55,281 bases of DNA from the NCBI GenBank assembly GCA_006212115.1, contig PDUK01000010.1, positions 1-55,281 on the forward strand, in the 5' to 3' direction. Shown here piece by piece: positions 26,502-35,559 of the stretch. Source of the stretch: Thalassolituus sp. (lineage in GTDB: Bacteria > Pseudomonadota > Gammaproteobacteria > Pseudomonadales > Oceanobacteraceae). Under the pieces are notes generated by a model. That model searched no databases. It was not told the origin of the DNA and saw nothing but the letters and a program-made list of their open reading frames with translations. Made by a program: the position numbers and the translations under genes. The first letter of the stretch is position 1; every line of letters starts with the position of its first letter.

Positions 26502-28975
26502 TGTCGGTTCGTCTGGCGCTCAGGCTGATGCTGCGGGAACTGCGCAGCGGTGAGCTGACACTGATTTTTCTCGCTCTGGTGCTGGCTGTGACGGTATCGA
26601 CGGGGATTGCGTTATTCAGTCAGCGCCTGGATCTTGCAATGCAGGCCAGTGCCAATGACTTATTAGGCGCGGACATGCGGGTCCGGTCCACAACGGCTAT
26701 GCCCGAAGAGTGGCAGACGGATGCGGCCGAGCTGGGGCTGGATTCTGCTCGTACGTTAACCTTCCCGAGCGTCGTTGTGGCCGGCGAGCAAATGACCCTG
26801 GCGGCGGTGAAAGCCGTGGATAATGGTTACCCGCTGCGTGGGGAGCTGCGCGTAAAAGGCATCTATGAGCCGATGGCAAGAATTCGCACTCAGGGGCCAC
26901 GTCCGGGCGAGGCATGGGTGGAAGCGCGGCTGCTGTCTCTGTTGAATATTGCACCGGGTGCAACGGTGGATCTGGGTGGTAAGGCGTACCAGATTACGGG
27001 TACGATAGAGAAAGAAAGCGATCGGGGCGGCGGCTTTTATACCTTGTCTCCACGCATTATGGTGCATTGGAGCGAGCTGGAGGGCAGCCCGCTACTGGGC
27101 CCGGGCAGTCGTGTCCGTTACCGGCTGTTACTGACGGGCAGTGAGTCTGCGCTGGAAGCGTTTGCTGACAACACCACACTGGATGCCAATCAGTCGTTAG
27201 AACGTCTTGGTGATGGCAATCGTCAGATGGCCGCATCGCTTGATCGAGCGCGTCGCTACCTGGGGCTGGCCGCTATCCTTGCGGTCGTATTGTCGTGTGT
27301 CGCTATTGCGGTGAGCGCACGGCGCTACGCCGAACGGCATTTTGATATCAGTGCTCTGATGCGGACATTTGGCCTGTCACGTGTGGCGGTTCTGCGTATT
27401 TTTCTTTATCAGTTGCTGTTGCTTGGCGTGGCAGCGACGGTCGCTGGTGTTGTGCTGGCGCTTGCTCTGCAGTATGGGCTTCTGCAGATTCTGGCAGATC
27501 TGATACCCGAAGGTCTCCCTCCGGCCACGCCCAGCGCCTGGTTACTGGGCTTGAGTGCGGGCCTGCTGAGTCTGTTTGGCTTTGGCGTACCGCATTTATT
27601 GCCTCTGTCTTCGATCAGTCCTCTGCGCGTATTACGGCGTGATCTCGTGCCCGTACCGCTACGCGGCTGGCTGATCTATGCGCTGGCGCTTGGCTCTCTG
27701 ACGTTACTCCTGACTCTGCTCACCGAAGATCCATTGTTGAGTGCGGGTCTGATGGGCGGTGGTGCGTTGACTCTGCTGTTGTTAGTTGTCTTGCTCCGGG
27801 CGGGACTGGTACTGGCTGCACGCTTACTGCGCAACAGGGCGTTGCCGCTCAGTCTGCGGTTCGCCTGGCAGCACTTGAGTCGCAATCATACTGCCACCGC
27901 CGGGCAGTTATTGGCCTTTGCTCTGACCATTATGGTGATGCTGATTATCGGTATGTTACGAACCGATCTTCTCGCCGACTGGCAGCGCAGCATGCCCGAC
28001 GACGCGCCGAATATTTTCGCATTGAATATTCAGTCCTATGAACAGGAGGACTTCCGTCGCTCCTTGCTGAATCACAGTATCGAAGCACAGACCCTCTATC
28101 CGATGATCCCGATGCGTCTGGTGAAGGTGAACGGCACGGACGTTGGTGAGCTGGATATTCGTCGGGATCGTTCTATTGACCGCGACTTGATTACTTCCTC
28201 GGCCGAAAATCTGCCGGAAAATAACGATATTGTCGCAGGGGATTGGGCAGTGACTGCCGCAGGTCCCGGTCAGGTGTCGGTCGAACATGAACTGGCTGAA
28301 CGACTGGGTTTCTCACTCGGGGATGTACTGACGTTCCGTGCTGGAGGGATCGACGTCGATGCTGAAATCAGTAGCTTACGTAAGCTCGACTGGACAGCCA
28401 TGACCCCGAATTTCTATATGATGCTGTCTCCTGATCTGACTGCTCAGCTGCCGATGAGCTACATGACCAGTTTTCATCTGCCTGCAGAACAAGAAGGAGC
28501 ACTGGTTTCACTGATTCGCACTTACCCCGGTATCACCTTTATCGATACTCGTGCCATTTTGTCGCAGGTGCAAAGCATGTTGCAGCGTCTGACGACAGCC
28601 GTTGAGTTGATACTGGTGTTCGTTCTGATCGGCGCGCTTCTGGTGATGTTGTCCGTGCTTCTGACATCTACACGTGAACGTCTGATGCAGGGTGCGGTAT
28701 TGCGTACACTGGGCGCTGCGCGGGTGCAGTTGCAGAAAGCTCAGTGGGTCGAATTCTCAATGTTGGGCGTTCTGTCGGCGTTGTTGGCCCTGCTGGGTGC
28801 GGAACTTGTCAGCGCCGGACTCTACATCGGATTACTCAACATACCGTATTCCGGTCTCGGCTGGGTGTGGCTGTGGCTTCCTCCGGCAACGGCGTTGGGG
28901 CTGGCTATTCCGGGTACGCTGATGTTGCGTCGGGTCATTCGGGTGCCACCGCTTACGGTGCTACGCGAGGCATAA
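26501..28975 (+). CDS. ybbP: FtsX-like ABC permease YbbP
   Basis: The 824-residue permease has about ten membrane segments in two FtsX-type blocks (around residues 250-460 and 690-810), each preceded by a periplasmic MacB-like domain. The N-terminal segment LTLIFLALVLAVTVSTGIAL and the C-terminal repeat LRTLGAARVQLQKAQWVEF are typical. GGAGG precedes the ATG. With YbbA it forms a type VII ABC transporter at the inner membrane. Its 3' end overlaps the convergent M48 protease gene by 23 bases. Confidence 0.93.
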   Translation: MSVRLALRLMLRELRSGELTLIFLALVLAVTVSTGIALFSQRLDLAMQASANDLLGADMRVRSTTAMPEEWQTDAAELGLDSARTLTFPSVVVAGEQMTLAAVKAVDNGYPLRGELRVKGIYEPMARIRTQGPRPGEAWVEARLLSLLNIAPGATVDLGGKAYQITGTIEKESDRGGGFYTLSPRIMVHWSELEGSPLLGPGSRVRYRLLLTGSESALEAFADNTTLDANQSLERLGDGNRQMAASLDRARRYLGLAAILAVVLSCVAIAVSARRYAERHFDISALMRTFGLSRVAVLRIFLYQLLLLGVAATVAGVVLALALQYGLLQILADLIPEGLPPATPSAWLLGLSAGLLSLFGFGVPHLLPLSSISPLRVLRRDLVPVPLRGWLIYALALGSLTLLLTLLTEDPLLSAGLMGGGALTLLLLVVLLRAGLVLAARLLRNRALPLSLRFAWQHLSRNHTATAGQLLAFALTIMVMLIIGMLRTDLLADWQRSMPDDAPNIFALNIQSYEQEDFRRSLLNHSIEAQTLYPMIPMRLVKVNGTDVGELDIRRDRSIDRDLITSSAENLPENNDIVAGDWAVTAAGPGQVSVEHELAERLGFSLGDVLTFRAGGIDVDAEISSLRKLDWTAMTPNFYMMLSPDLTAQLPMSYMTSFHLPAEQEGALVSLIRTYPGITFIDTRAILSQVQSMLQRLTTAVELILVFVLIGALLVMLSVLLTSTRERLMQGAVLRTLGAARVQLQKAQWVEFSMLGVLSALLALLGAELVSAGLYIGLLNIPYSGLGWVWLWLPPATALGLAIPGTLMLRRVIRVPPLTVLREA

Positions 28976-30848
28976 GCACTTCGAACATACCCGTTGGTGT
29001 CTCCAGAATGGCACCTAACGTGGTGATCATGTCACGCTCTTCCAGAGTGATTTGATGATCGTGGCGAACGCATACCGACAGTGCCAGCATCAGTCGCTCC
29101 CTTACTTCCGGTGCGCTGGATATCAGCGCGCTCAGCGCTTTATTCAGGGGTTTAAGCGAGCGACGTGGGCTGTGTTCGGGATTGCGAGGGCGCATCAGTA
29201 AATTCTGCGACAACAGGGCAGCCTCAAATGCCAGTCCGGCCGCCTGATCGTCATGCGTTCCAGTGTGCGCTACGTAAGAGACGACGACGGCAATATCATC
29301 CGCCAGCGCGTGGGCTGAGGTATGTTTCTGTCGGAATGCCGGAAGCGTACCGAAGTGGCGTCCGAGGTATTGCAGAATCAACCGGTACAGACACCATTCA
29401 TAAAGATCAATTTTTCCATCTAGCTGGATCAGTTTGACCAGCGTCTGGTTCAGAGTGCGATACTGCTTAAGCGACATTCTGCGCAACGCTGGCATGGCAC
29501 GTTCTACTAGTTCCAACCGGATTTCTTTGTCCGTACGACGAACCTCATTGAGATACCGCAACGACTCCCTGAAGGTCTCGGCACCGTGGTTCTGGTGAAT
29601 TAACTCCTGTTGCTGGCGAGCAATACTCTCTGATGAGCCGGACATCAGCAGAGCGAAAACCAGAGCTTCTGCCGACATTGCATTGATAACCGCCAGTTCG
29701 TTGCGCAGCAGTTCCTCACCGCGAGCGCCATAGGGGATGTCGTCCATTACCGCCATGGCGTCTTGAGTGGTCTCCGAATTGGAGGATTGGAAACCACTGA
29801 TTGCATCACTTTCGCGATAGCTGAATGGCCGGATTTCAACGTGCTCCTGCCGCGGCTTAAGATAGTGTCCGTCCCAGCCCGGCTCTATTTTTTGAATGCG
29901 CTCATCCAGTGGAGGGTGGGTGGCAAACAGGGTGCGGCGAAAGCGCATAACCGGACCAAAAAAGAAATGCGAGACCTCCAGCGCCGCAGGAGCACCGACC
30001 CGCGTACCAGCGCCATAGCCAATGACCTTAAGCGCACCGCTGATGCCGTCGGGGTTGCGGGTAAACTGAACTGCGGAGGCGTCAGCCAGAAATTCACGCT
30101 GACGACTGACTGCCGATTTAATTAACCGCCCGAAAAATTCGCCGCCGTAGCCTACGGCCATTAAGGCAAGACCCAGTATCGCAGCGCGCGGGTCTCCGCC
30201 TCGACGGCTATGGCGGTTATAAGATGCGCGAGTCATCATGCGGCCAATTTCACCGATGAAAACGATGCCGTAGATGATGCCGGTGAGGCGCATGTTCATG
30301 CGCATGTCGCCGTTGAATATATGGCTGAACTCATGCGCGATCACGCCCTGCAACTGATCGCGGTTCAGTGCTTCCATGGCACCACGTGTGATCCCAATGA
30401 CGGCATCACTGGGCTGGTAGCCGGCGGCAAAAGCATTGATACCCGAGTCTTCCATTACGTACACATCAGGAACGGGCATGCCAGAGGCAATGGCCATTTC
30501 TTCTACGACATTCAGCAGACGACGCTCATCCGGGTCTCGACTGCCGGGATCGAGCAAGGTCGCACCCAGTGAGTTGGCCACATCACTGCCTTTACTCAGT
30601 GATAGTTGGCGGAAAAAGCTGCATATAAGAATGACGGCGAGGGTGGTACCACTGACGACGGCCCAGTGTTCTAGGTCATAAATCGACCATACGGGCGAGC
30701 CATAACTTTCATTAAATGTGGCGAAGTAAATAACACCAATAAACAGCAGGTTGACGGTTAGGATGACGGCAATAACAGCAAGACTGAAAAGAATAATCAG
30801 CTTGCTGGTGTTGCGCCGCGCTTCTTCCTGATGCCGGAAAAAATTCAT
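28953..30848 (-). CDS. M48 family metallopeptidase (HtpX-like) with long C-terminal extension
   Basis: The 631-residue membrane protein has two N-terminal membrane helices (residues 16-44 and 64-80) and a zinc peptidase domain with HEFSH at 172-176 and the third ligand in REFLADASAV. The catalytic part ends near residue 330. The last 300 residues are helical and not part of normal HtpX (about 290 residues). They include two stretches resembling TerB-like repeats (LIQLDGKIDLYEWCLYRLI and VRHDHQITLEERDMITTLG). It follows LemA by 26 bases, a common pairing. A role in membrane-protein quality control is likely but inferred. Confidence 0.88.
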   Translation of the reverse strand: MNFFRHQEEARRNTSKLIILFSLAVIAVILTVNLLFIGVIYFATFNESYGSPVWSIYDLEHWAVVSGTTLAVILICSFFRQLSLSKGSDVANSLGATLLDPGSRDPDERRLLNVVEEMAIASGMPVPDVYVMEDSGINAFAAGYQPSDAVIGITRGAMEALNRDQLQGVIAHEFSHIFNGDMRMNMRLTGIIYGIVFIGEIGRMMTRASYNRHSRRGGDPRAAILGLALMAVGYGGEFFGRLIKSAVSRQREFLADASAVQFTRNPDGISGALKVIGYGAGTRVGAPAALEVSHFFFGPVMRFRRTLFATHPPLDERIQKIEPGWDGHYLKPRQEHVEIRPFSYRESDAISGFQSSNSETTQDAMAVMDDIPYGARGEELLRNELAVINAMSAEALVFALLMSGSSESIARQQQELIHQNHGAETFRESLRYLNEVRRTDKEIRLELVERAMPALRRMSLKQYRTLNQTLVKLIQLDGKIDLYEWCLYRLILQYLGRHFGTLPAFRQKHTSAHALADDIAVVVSYVAHTGTHDDQAAGLAFEAALLSQNLLMRPRNPEHSPRRSLKPLNKALSALISSAPEVRERLMLALSVCVRHDHQITLEERDMITTLGAILETPTGMFEVLMPRVAP

Positions 30849-30874
30849 GTTATTTACGGATGGTCAGTGTGAAT

Positions 30875-31471
30875 TCAGAAACGGACTTGAGGTGCCTGCT
30901 CCAGCGCTTCGCGGTTATCGAATTCCAGTAGCGTTGCGTCTTCGCGATGTCCGAAATTACCAGCCACCACGACTGCGGGGAAACTCTGGCGGTACGTGTT
31001 GTACTCCATTACTGAGTCGTTATAAGCCTGACGTGCAAAAGCGATACGGTTTTCTGTGCTACTCAGCTCTTCGGTGAGCTGCATCATGTTTTCGTTGGCT
31101 TTCAGGTCCGGGTAAGCTTCCATTACCACATTCAGACGTCCCAGAGCGCTGGCTAACATACCTTCAGCACCCATGAGTTTACCCATGGCGCCGGCCTTAG
31201 CAGGGTCGCCGCCGACTGCCTTTAATCCCGCCGCAGCTTCATTACGGGCTGCAATGACAGCTTCCAGAGTCTCCCGCTCGTGACGAATATACTCTTTGGC
31301 TGTCTCGACCAGGTTCGGGATCAGGTCGTAACGTCGTTTCAGTTGCACATCAATCTGAGCAAAACTGTTCTGGAAGCGGTTCTTTAGACTGACCAGCTTG
31401 TTGTAGATGCTGATCAGAAGAAGAATCAGACCAGCCACAACCGCCAGAAAAACAATACTCGAAGTTGCCAT
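30875..31471 (-). CDS. lemA: LemA family protein
   Basis: The 198-residue protein has one N-terminal membrane helix (VFLAVVAGLILLLISIYNKL) followed by a helical coiled-coil domain. VSLKNRFQNSFAQIDVQLKR, LIPNLVETAKEYIRHE and AYNDSVMEYNTYRQSFP are the LemA signature blocks. Its biochemical function is not established; it is often next to M48 peptidases, as here. It lies between ydbL-like and M48 genes in one minus-strand unit. Confidence 0.95.
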   Translation of the reverse strand: MATSSIVFLAVVAGLILLLISIYNKLVSLKNRFQNSFAQIDVQLKRRYDLIPNLVETAKEYIRHERETLEAVIAARNEAAAGLKAVGGDPAKAGAMGKLMGAEGMLASALGRLNVVMEAYPDLKANENMMQLTEELSSTENRIAFARQAYNDSVMEYNTYRQSFPAVVVAGNFGHREDATLLEFDNREALEQAPQVRF

Positions 31472-31495
31472 ACTACATCCTTAAAAGTGATGGGC

Positions 31496-31822
31496 TCAGC
31501 GTTGCCACTGGCCTTGATCGTCCATGTAAAATTCGCCGTTTCCCTGAGCCTTTTCGATTAATTTCTCGCCCGCAATGCGTTCGATATTAACCAGCTGGGT
31601 ATTCTGTTTATTGGCGATTTCCTGATAACGGACTTTGCGTTTTGCATTAATTTCGACAATCAGGGCTGCCGCTTCCGGGCTGTCTGTACTGACCAGTCCC
31701 AGATAGCCATTTGGTGCTTCGCCAACCAGTCCCATGTTTTTGGCATCATCCAGTTCCATGGCGGTTACAACAACACTCAGGAACAATCCTGAAATTAGGG
31801 TGATCAGTGTTTTCATCGTCAT
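31496..31822 (-). CDS. ydbL: YdbL-like DUF1318 periplasmic protein
   Basis: The 108-residue protein has a signal peptide (to about VTAME) and the DUF1318 pattern: LDDAKNMGLVGEAPNGYLGL, then NAKRKVRYQEIANKQNT and GEKLIEKAQGNGEFYMDDQG. AGGAG six bases before the ATG at 31822 supports the start. In E. coli ydbL follows ydbH and ynbE, which work in lipid transport between the two membranes. Here it follows ynbE and precedes lemA, with no ydbH nearby. Confidence 0.88.
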   Translation of the reverse strand: MTMKTLITLISGLFLSVVVTAMELDDAKNMGLVGEAPNGYLGLVSTDSPEAAALIVEINAKRKVRYQEIANKQNTQLVNIERIAGEKLIEKAQGNGEFYMDDQGQWQR

Positions 31823-31852
31823 CTTAAACTCCTTAGTAGTAACAGGACCTGA

Positions 31853-32032
31853 TCAGAACAAGCCATCTTCAGATTCGAACAACTGTTCGAGATCTTTTTC
31901 AACTTTGACGCGAACTTCATGTTCAATTTTGACGTTCAGGTTAATAGTGATGGGCTTTTCGGGCGCAGCCACTTTGAGAGTGCAGGCACTCAGTGGGAGC
32001 AGCATTAGCAGTACCAGCGGTAGGGTTTTCAT
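31853..32032 (-). CDS. ynbE: YnbE-like small lipoprotein
   Basis: The 59-residue lipoprotein has the signal MKTLPLVLLMLLPLSAC, then ITINLNVKIEHEVRVKVEKD and a short acidic tail ending in SEDGLF. This matches YnbE, an outer-membrane lipoprotein that partners the AsmA-like protein YdbH in E. coli. AAGGA lies before the ATG. The stop is 30 bases before ydbL. It is the first gene of the ynbE-ydbL-lemA-M48 run. Confidence 0.85.
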   Translation of the reverse strand: MKTLPLVLLMLLPLSACTLKVAAPEKPITINLNVKIEHEVRVKVEKDLEQLFESEDGLF

Positions 32033-32298
32033 TTCCGGAGTCCTTGCTCAACAATGTCTTAACTCTACCTTGAGTGCGGATAATTAGAAACCGGATTTGT
32101 TTCTGGTAATAAGTGGGTGGTTTCATTTTTATACTAAACGGATGTTCGTCGGACTTTCTGCCTGTGTCGATGAATTGATGTGACTGAAAACCGGCTCTCG
32201 CTACCGTTTTGTTACCAATGGTGAATCTGGCTGGAAGCCGTCACACGCTGGTCTATAACTATCGTCAAAATATCCATTCGCTGAAAGAAGGAAGTCTT

Positions 32299-32568
32299 AT
32301 GGCACACGATGATATGAACGACGATGCGTTCAACGAAGAAGAGTCGAACGAAGCGACCGACGAGCAGACTGCAGAAAGCAAAGAAGCCGCTGCTGAGGAT
32401 GATATCGAATATGGCTCGCAGGCAGCACGAGACTCATTGCGTGAATCGATGGCGGCCGATGTAGAAGCATTTCTGGCGAGAGGAGGCAGCATCCAGGAGG
32501 TGGCGCCAGATGTTATGGCTGATCCGCCTCGCAAGCCACAAACCAACTACGGCAGTCGTCCAATCTGA
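32299..32568 (+). CDS. sutA: SutA-like transcription regulator
   Basis: The 89-residue protein has a very acidic, disordered N-terminal half (MAHDDMNDDAFNEEESNEAT) and a conserved C-terminal half (ADVEAFLARGGSIQEVAPDV, then ADPPRKP and the end NYGSRPI). I recognise the second half as resembling SutA of Pseudomonas, a small protein that binds RNA polymerase and supports transcription in slow-growing cells. AAGGAAG precedes the ATG at 32299. The family call rests on memory of the C-terminal pattern. An inverted repeat lies 33 bases after the stop. Confidence 0.65.
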   Translation: MAHDDMNDDAFNEEESNEATDEQTAESKEAAAEDDIEYGSQAARDSLRESMAADVEAFLARGGSIQEVAPDVMADPPRKPQTNYGSRPI

Positions 32569-32600
32569 CGTCTGCACCAGAGTCAGACTAAGCTACACAT

Positions 32601-32622
32601 GGGATGCCATTTCTGGCATCCC
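32601..32622 (+). terminator. Perfect inverted repeat after sutA, possible terminator
   Basis: GGGATGCC and GGCATCCC form an eight-pair stem with an ATTTCT loop. The downstream sequence is only partly T-rich (GCTGGTTGTT), so it may be a weak or factor-assisted terminator or a messenger stabiliser. Confidence 0.5.
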
Positions 32623-32679
32623 GCTGGTTGTTCTCCGTCCAAATGCTAAAATACTAGAAAATCGCACGGATGCAGAATC

Positions 32680-33369
32680 ATGACCAGTCACTCCCGCAAG
32701 TACCGCCGCCGTTTACACGCACTCCCCGCTGCTATTGCCCTGCTGCTTTTTGGTGTCCTTTGGTTATTCAGTCACACCAGTTCCGCTCAGGTATTGTTGT
32801 CTGCGAAGACCATCGATAGTTGGAATCGCGACTGCCGGCATTGCCGTATTGAACCTCACTACGACGTCATCTTAGGCGAAATCATCCGGATGGAGAGCCG
32901 TATGGGGCGGGCATTGCTCAGCCTGAATGTCGATACCGAGGCCGGACGTCCAGAGCTCAGCTGGAAGTGGTCCCTCGACGACTATCCTGAGGACGCTGCA
33001 GGCACCATGATGCGGGTCACTGTCAATCTGGCCAGTGCTGCACAGGGGCAAACTTATCGCGTTCACTACGTCTGGAACCCATCTGAGCGGACGACTCATC
33101 GTGAGATGATTGATGAGAACGAATATATCTGGGTGGTGAGTGGATTGCAGCAGTCACCGCAGCGCTGGTACAGCATCAAACGTGACGTGCGTCAGGACTT
33201 AGGGCGTCTGCTCGAAAAGCTGCCTGAAGATGTGATGATCGTTAGCTTAGAAACCGGCATCTCTGAACCTGATGGCCGTAAAGTTCGTAGTGCGGGTTAC
33301 ATTGATCAGATTACGATGACGTATCTGCCAGAGCCGATATCGTTGGAACCAGTTGCGACCAGTGACTGA
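32680..33369 (+). CDS. Exported protein, possibly DUF3047-like
   Basis: The 229-residue protein has a basic N-terminus and one hydrophobic segment (AAIALLLFGVLWLFS) that is probably a signal peptide. The mature part looks like a beta-sandwich. ILGEIIRMESRMGRALLSLN followed by PELSWKWSLDDYPEDAAGT recalls the DUF3047 pattern (residues entering a W-K/R-W segment, then a DDY/F block). I cannot confirm the family without a search, and the function is unknown. Its last 59 bases overlap the convergent HAD gene, so the two C-termini are encoded on opposite strands. Confidence 0.6.
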   Translation: MTSHSRKYRRRLHALPAAIALLLFGVLWLFSHTSSAQVLLSAKTIDSWNRDCRHCRIEPHYDVILGEIIRMESRMGRALLSLNVDTEAGRPELSWKWSLDDYPEDAAGTMMRVTVNLASAAQGQTYRVHYVWNPSERTTHREMIDENEYIWVVSGLQQSPQRWYSIKRDVRQDLGRLLEKLPEDVMIVSLETGISEPDGRKVRSAGYIDQITMTYLPEPISLEPVATSD

Positions 33370-34024
33370 ACTCCGCATTGGGCGTTACGTCACTGAGCGG
33401 CCAATCGACCTTCTTATCGTTAAACCAGATTCCTTTAATGCCTAGCTCCTGTGCGGCAGCGACGTCCTGCTCTGGGTGATCTCCTATGTGTAAGGTCTGC
33501 CCTGCACTTACGCCCGCGATCTCCAGGGCGGCATGAAACATATCGGGAGCGGGTTTGGCGTCGTAGTCATCGGCTTTCAGATGATGATCAAACAGATGGC
33601 TGTGACCGGCGATGGACAAGTCCGCGTTGCCGTTGGTAATCGCAATAACCTGATACTGTTTCCGTAACTCGGTCATGACGTCAGCGACATCCGGGAATAA
33701 ATCAAGCCCTGTGCTGCGGGCTTGATAAAAGGCATCAAACGCCGCTTTCGCCATATTGCGGGCTTGTTCTGAGCTGTGTCCCGACTGCAAAAAAATCCGT
33801 CGTAACAATTCATAGCGGAACTCGGAAACCCGGCCTGTCATATCGGGGTACGCAGCAGCCAGGTCTTTCTTGTAGGCATGAAATTTTTCTGGTGGATAAA
33901 AGTCTGCGGTGACCGGGGAGTGCGTTCTGATCCAGTCAAACATGGCTCGTTCAGCCGCGATTAATGCGTCTGTCGGGTCCCAGAGAGTATGGTCGAGGTC
34001 GAAGGTCAGCAGACGTACAGTCAA
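33311..34024 (-). CDS. yigB: HAD family hydrolase, YigB-like phosphatase
   Basis: The 237-residue protein has the HAD motifs: I LTFDLDHTLWD, II AITNGNAD, III with Lys in DYDAKPAPDMF, and IV IGDHPEQDV. E. coli YigB is a flavin-mononucleotide and riboflavin-pathway phosphatase, so a similar role is likely. The start seems to be TTG, one base after the DUF484 stop; no ATG is available before motif I. In E. coli and Pseudomonas xerC normally lies between the DUF484 gene and this one, but it is absent here. It overlaps the convergent exported-protein gene by 59 bases. Confidence 0.88.
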   Translation of the reverse strand: MTVRLLTFDLDHTLWDPTDALIAAERAMFDWIRTHSPVTADFYPPEKFHAYKKDLAAAYPDMTGRVSEFRYELLRRIFLQSGHSSEQARNMAKAAFDAFYQARSTGLDLFPDVADVMTELRKQYQVIAITNGNADLSIAGHSHLFDHHLKADDYDAKPAPDMFHAALEIAGVSAGQTLHIGDHPEQDVAAAQELGIKGIWFNDKKVDWPLSDVTPNAEFSHWSQLVPTISALADTSS

Positions 34025-34025
34025 T

Positions 34026-34697
34026 TCAACTCACCGGAATCTGCGGCAGGCGCAGGGCCAGAACATCAGCAATAAAATCGAGGAAGAGCGTGTCGACAGA
34101 GCTACGATAGTAGCCCGGGTCTTCGCTAGCGACGGTCAGAATTCCCAGATTGTCTTTGCCGCGTATGTGAGCCGCGGCAACAGAACGGCACGGCGTATCC
34201 TGCACACCCAGCAACTGCGCGATGTCGGCTTCAGGAAGTTGGCCGCAGATGGCTCTGTGCCCCTTGAATAAGCGGTGCACCGAGCGCTGAACTTCGGCGC
34301 TGTGTATTGCGATCAGAGGTGGTTCCAGCTGACGTTCGGTGAAGTGCAGCATGGCCCAGGCGTCGACCGAAAAGTGATTTCGCAATGAATCGTCCAGTGC
34401 TGCCTGAACGTCTACCCAGGTCGTGGCTTCAACAAGAGCCAGAACGAGACGCTTACTCTTTTCGAACAACTGGTCGTTGCGACGTGCATTCTCCAGTAGA
34501 TCCGATAAACGTTGGCGTAGCTCTACATTGCGTTCCCGGTGTACCGCCAGCTGACGTTCGACCAGACTGGTCGCGGGTCCACTGTTGTGAGGAATACGCA
34601 TGCCCGCAAGCAGCTCGTCCTTGCCAATAAAAAATTCCCGATGATCTTCGAGGTAGGCGATTACGTCTGCCTCGGTCAGGCGCGGGGTCTGGCTCAT
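34026..34697 (-). CDS. DUF484 family protein (YigA-like, GAF fold)
   Basis: The 223-residue protein begins LTEADVIAYLEDHREFF, the DUF484 signature. A short coiled coil (VERQLAVHRERNVELRQRLS) and a GAF-like domain follow, ending in DNLGILTVASEDPGYYRSS and FLDFIADVLALRLPQI. Function is unknown; the gene is conserved next to dapF and xerC. It starts 31 bases after the dapF stop and is followed immediately by the HAD gene. Confidence 0.92.
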   Translation of the reverse strand: MSQTPRLTEADVIAYLEDHREFFIGKDELLAGMRIPHNSGPATSLVERQLAVHRERNVELRQRLSDLLENARRNDQLFEKSKRLVLALVEATTWVDVQAALDDSLRNHFSVDAWAMLHFTERQLEPPLIAIHSAEVQRSVHRLFKGHRAICGQLPEADIAQLLGVQDTPCRSVAAAHIRGKDNLGILTVASEDPGYYRSSVDTLFLDFIADVLALRLPQIPVS

Positions 34698-34728
34698 GTT
34701 AGTCTGTTCCTTACTGGGCTATTGCCAA

Positions 34729-35559
34729 TCAGAGATTTACTTTACCTTCAAATACCCGCTCGGCCGGGCCAGTCATTTTTACTGCACCTTCGCCATCCCA
34801 ATCAATCATCAATTCACCACCGGGAAGGCTGACTTTGACGCCCTGGCTTAGCCAGCCGCGTAACTGGCCAGATACCACAGCGGCGCAAGCACCAGTACCG
34901 CATGCCAGTGTCTCGCCTGAGCCGCGTTCAAACACACGCAGGCGAATATGGTGTGGGCTGACGATCTGCATAAAGCCGACATTCACTTTATTCGGAAAAG
35001 CGGCACAGGATTCCACTGCGGGCCCCCAGCTTTCAACCGGCGCGGTATCGACATCGTCGACCCGGATAACGGCATGCGGATTTCCCATGGATACGGCACC
35101 AAGATTGATAATGCCTACTTCTGGCACATCAATGGTGTATTCCGTAGCGAAGGCATTCGCCTCAAACGGAATATGTGCTGGTGTTAGTTCCGGCTTGCCC
35201 ATATCGACAGTGACCTGATGGTCGTCGGTCAGGTGCAGCTCCATAATGCCACTGGCGGTCTCAACACGGATATCGCGCTTGCCGGTCAGATTCTGGTCGT
35301 ACACAAAACGGGCGAAACAACGTGCTCCGTTGCCACAGTTTTCGACCTCGCTGCCGTCAGCGTTAAAAATCCGGTATTGAAAGTCGACATCGGGCCGAGT
35401 GGGTTTCTCGACAACCAGTAATTGATCGAAACCAATGCCAAAGTTCCGGTCAGCCAGTTCAGCGACTCGCTCAGGACGGATATTGGCGTGCTGGGTCACC
35501 AGATCAACGACGACGAAGTCGTTACCGATGCCATGCATTTTGCTGAATTTAAGCCACAT
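34729..35559 (-). CDS. dapF: Diaminopimelate epimerase
   Basis: The 276-residue enzyme interconverts LL- and meso-diaminopimelate, needed for lysine and peptidoglycan. The two active-site cysteines lie in [14 protein letters not shown] and [26 protein letters not shown] is the N-terminal signature. The ATG at 35559 is in the last unit of a 13-base tandem repeat and has no clear ribosome-binding site. A second ATG 13 bases upstream opens a short overlapping frame. It follows lysA, and the pair forms the lysine branch. Confidence 0.97.
   Translation of the reverse strand: MWLKFSKMHGIGNDFVVVDLVTQHANIRPERVAELADRNFGIGFDQLLVVEKPTRPDVDFQYRIFNADGSEVENCGNGARCFARFVYDQNLTGKRDIRVETASGIMELHLTDDHQVTVDMGKPELTPAHIPFEANAFATEYTIDVPEVGIINLGAVSMGNPHAVIRVDDVDTAPVESWGPAVESCAAFPNKVNVGFMQIVSPHHIRLRVFERGSGETLACGTGACAAVVSGQLRGWLSQGVKVSLPGGELMIDWDGEGAVKMTGPAERVFEGKVNL

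Noticed and set aside
31941-32126. Minus-strand open frame of 61 codons over the ynbE gene
   Set aside because: It is another frame of ynbE and lacks the lipoprotein signal; the ynbE frame has a ribosome-binding site, lipobox and family match.
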